A stretch of DNA of 64,000 nucleotides. Source: Zonotrichia leucophrys gambelii. Taxonomy: Eukaryota; Chordata; Aves; Passeriformes; Passerellidae. Location: positions 22,890,357 to 22,954,356 of the forward strand of contig NC_088178.1 in the NCBI RefSeq assembly GCF_028769735.1. The letters are read 5' to 3'. Below the pieces are notes generated by a model that ran no database searches, was not told the DNA's origin, and was given only the letters and a program-made list of their open reading frames with translations. Of the stretch, positions 63,679 through 64,000 are shown piece by piece. The stretch's first letter is position 1, and every line of letters starts with the position of its first letter. A program made the position numbers and the translations under genes.

Positions 63679-63734
63679 TGTCAACCATGAGGTGCTCCCA
63701 ATCTCACAGTAACTTCACTGAAACACCACGAAAG
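63679..63734 (+). other. Candidate unannotated exon
   Basis: A textbook branch site TACTAAC (63654-63660), acceptor GAATTTTCCCTGCAAG, and donor CGAAAG|GTAAGACA bound 56 bases. One frame is open and contains an ATG in fair context (CAACCATGA), giving 16 codons before the donor. The peptide is not recognised. It is very short, so chance is likely. Confidence 0.13.
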
Positions 63735-64000
63735 GTAAGACAGCTCTCATGGGCAACAAGGGTGGACAAATCTTGCTCAGAGACTGTGCACTCCCCAGGC
63801 ATGGCTTATTTTTGGAGTTTTAGCTTGGATGGCATCTAAGCCATTTGGATCCTGGCCCATGATTGCCTCAGGAATTTGCTAACACAAATAAATGGCGGTA
63901 GTCAGGTAACACAGCCATGACTTTAATCAGCACCTTGTGAGCTTGCTAGCTGAAACATGGTCACCACAGCAGATTTTAGAAATGGTGATAAAACTTCCTA

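Larger units (their letters stand above)
60373..64000. other. Non-coding stretch to the window end
   Basis: Moderately AT-rich. It holds the polypyrimidine tract, the 62.4 kb hairpin and the two candidate exons, listed separately. No mobile element was recognised, and nothing is cut off at the right edge that I can identify. Confidence 0.55.

Noticed and set aside
1..64000. Endogenous retrovirus, LTR or DNA transposon
   Set aside because: No paired long terminal repeats, primer-binding site, pol-like frame or terminal inverted repeats with target duplications were found by reading; a library search could still find decayed pieces.

Overview
This window reads as a piece of a bird nuclear chromosome. 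The main evidence is three CR1 LINE 3' fragments (about 47662-47840 and 56655-56930 on the minus strand, 59570-59975 on the plus strand). They carry the usual avian CR1 3' sequence, and the plus-strand copy ends in an ATGATTCT-type tail. Worn MIR-like (CORE-SINE) relics, simple repeats, low CpG content and moderately AT-rich sequence all fit. Nothing points to a bacterium, plasmid or virus. The species cannot be named from this sequence; a CR1-bearing archosaur other than a bird is less likely but not excluded.

I found no protein-coding gene, tRNA, rRNA or CRISPR array that I can defend. The longest open frames (212, 205, 176, 163 and 160 codons) match no family I recognise, and their lengths are expected by chance in 64 kb read in six frames. 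The window is best read as intergenic sequence or the inside of a very large intron.

Layout: 1-13.6 kb is unique sequence with a few palindromic motifs, an AT-rich homeodomain-motif-rich block (6.85-7.26 kb) and one possible MIR relic (9.8 kb). A polypurine tract lies at 13.62-13.77 kb. 13.8-22.5 kb holds three MIR-like relics, a 19-bp minisatellite (18.5 kb), a perfect NFI palindrome (20.1 kb) and a CA/TA tract. 22.5-42 kb is mostly unique and holds several candidate regulatory blocks (27.1-27.45, 28.5, 31.3-32.2, 36.3 and 40.88-41.16 kb) plus a (TA)12 tract. 42-49 kb has a GGAA microsatellite (44.86 kb), three MIR-like pieces and one CR1. 49-60 kb is unique sequence with an AT-rich stretch (52.3-52.65 kb) and two CR1 copies. 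60-64 kb has an old dispersed-repeat relic and a short A/T hairpin.

The items that could prove biologically interesting are candidate enhancers and palindromic transcription-factor sites, and six short intervals with good splice acceptor and donor sites that could be exons of an unannotated non-coding RNA. All of these are inference from motif content and are given low confidence. No new multi-gene system is visible.
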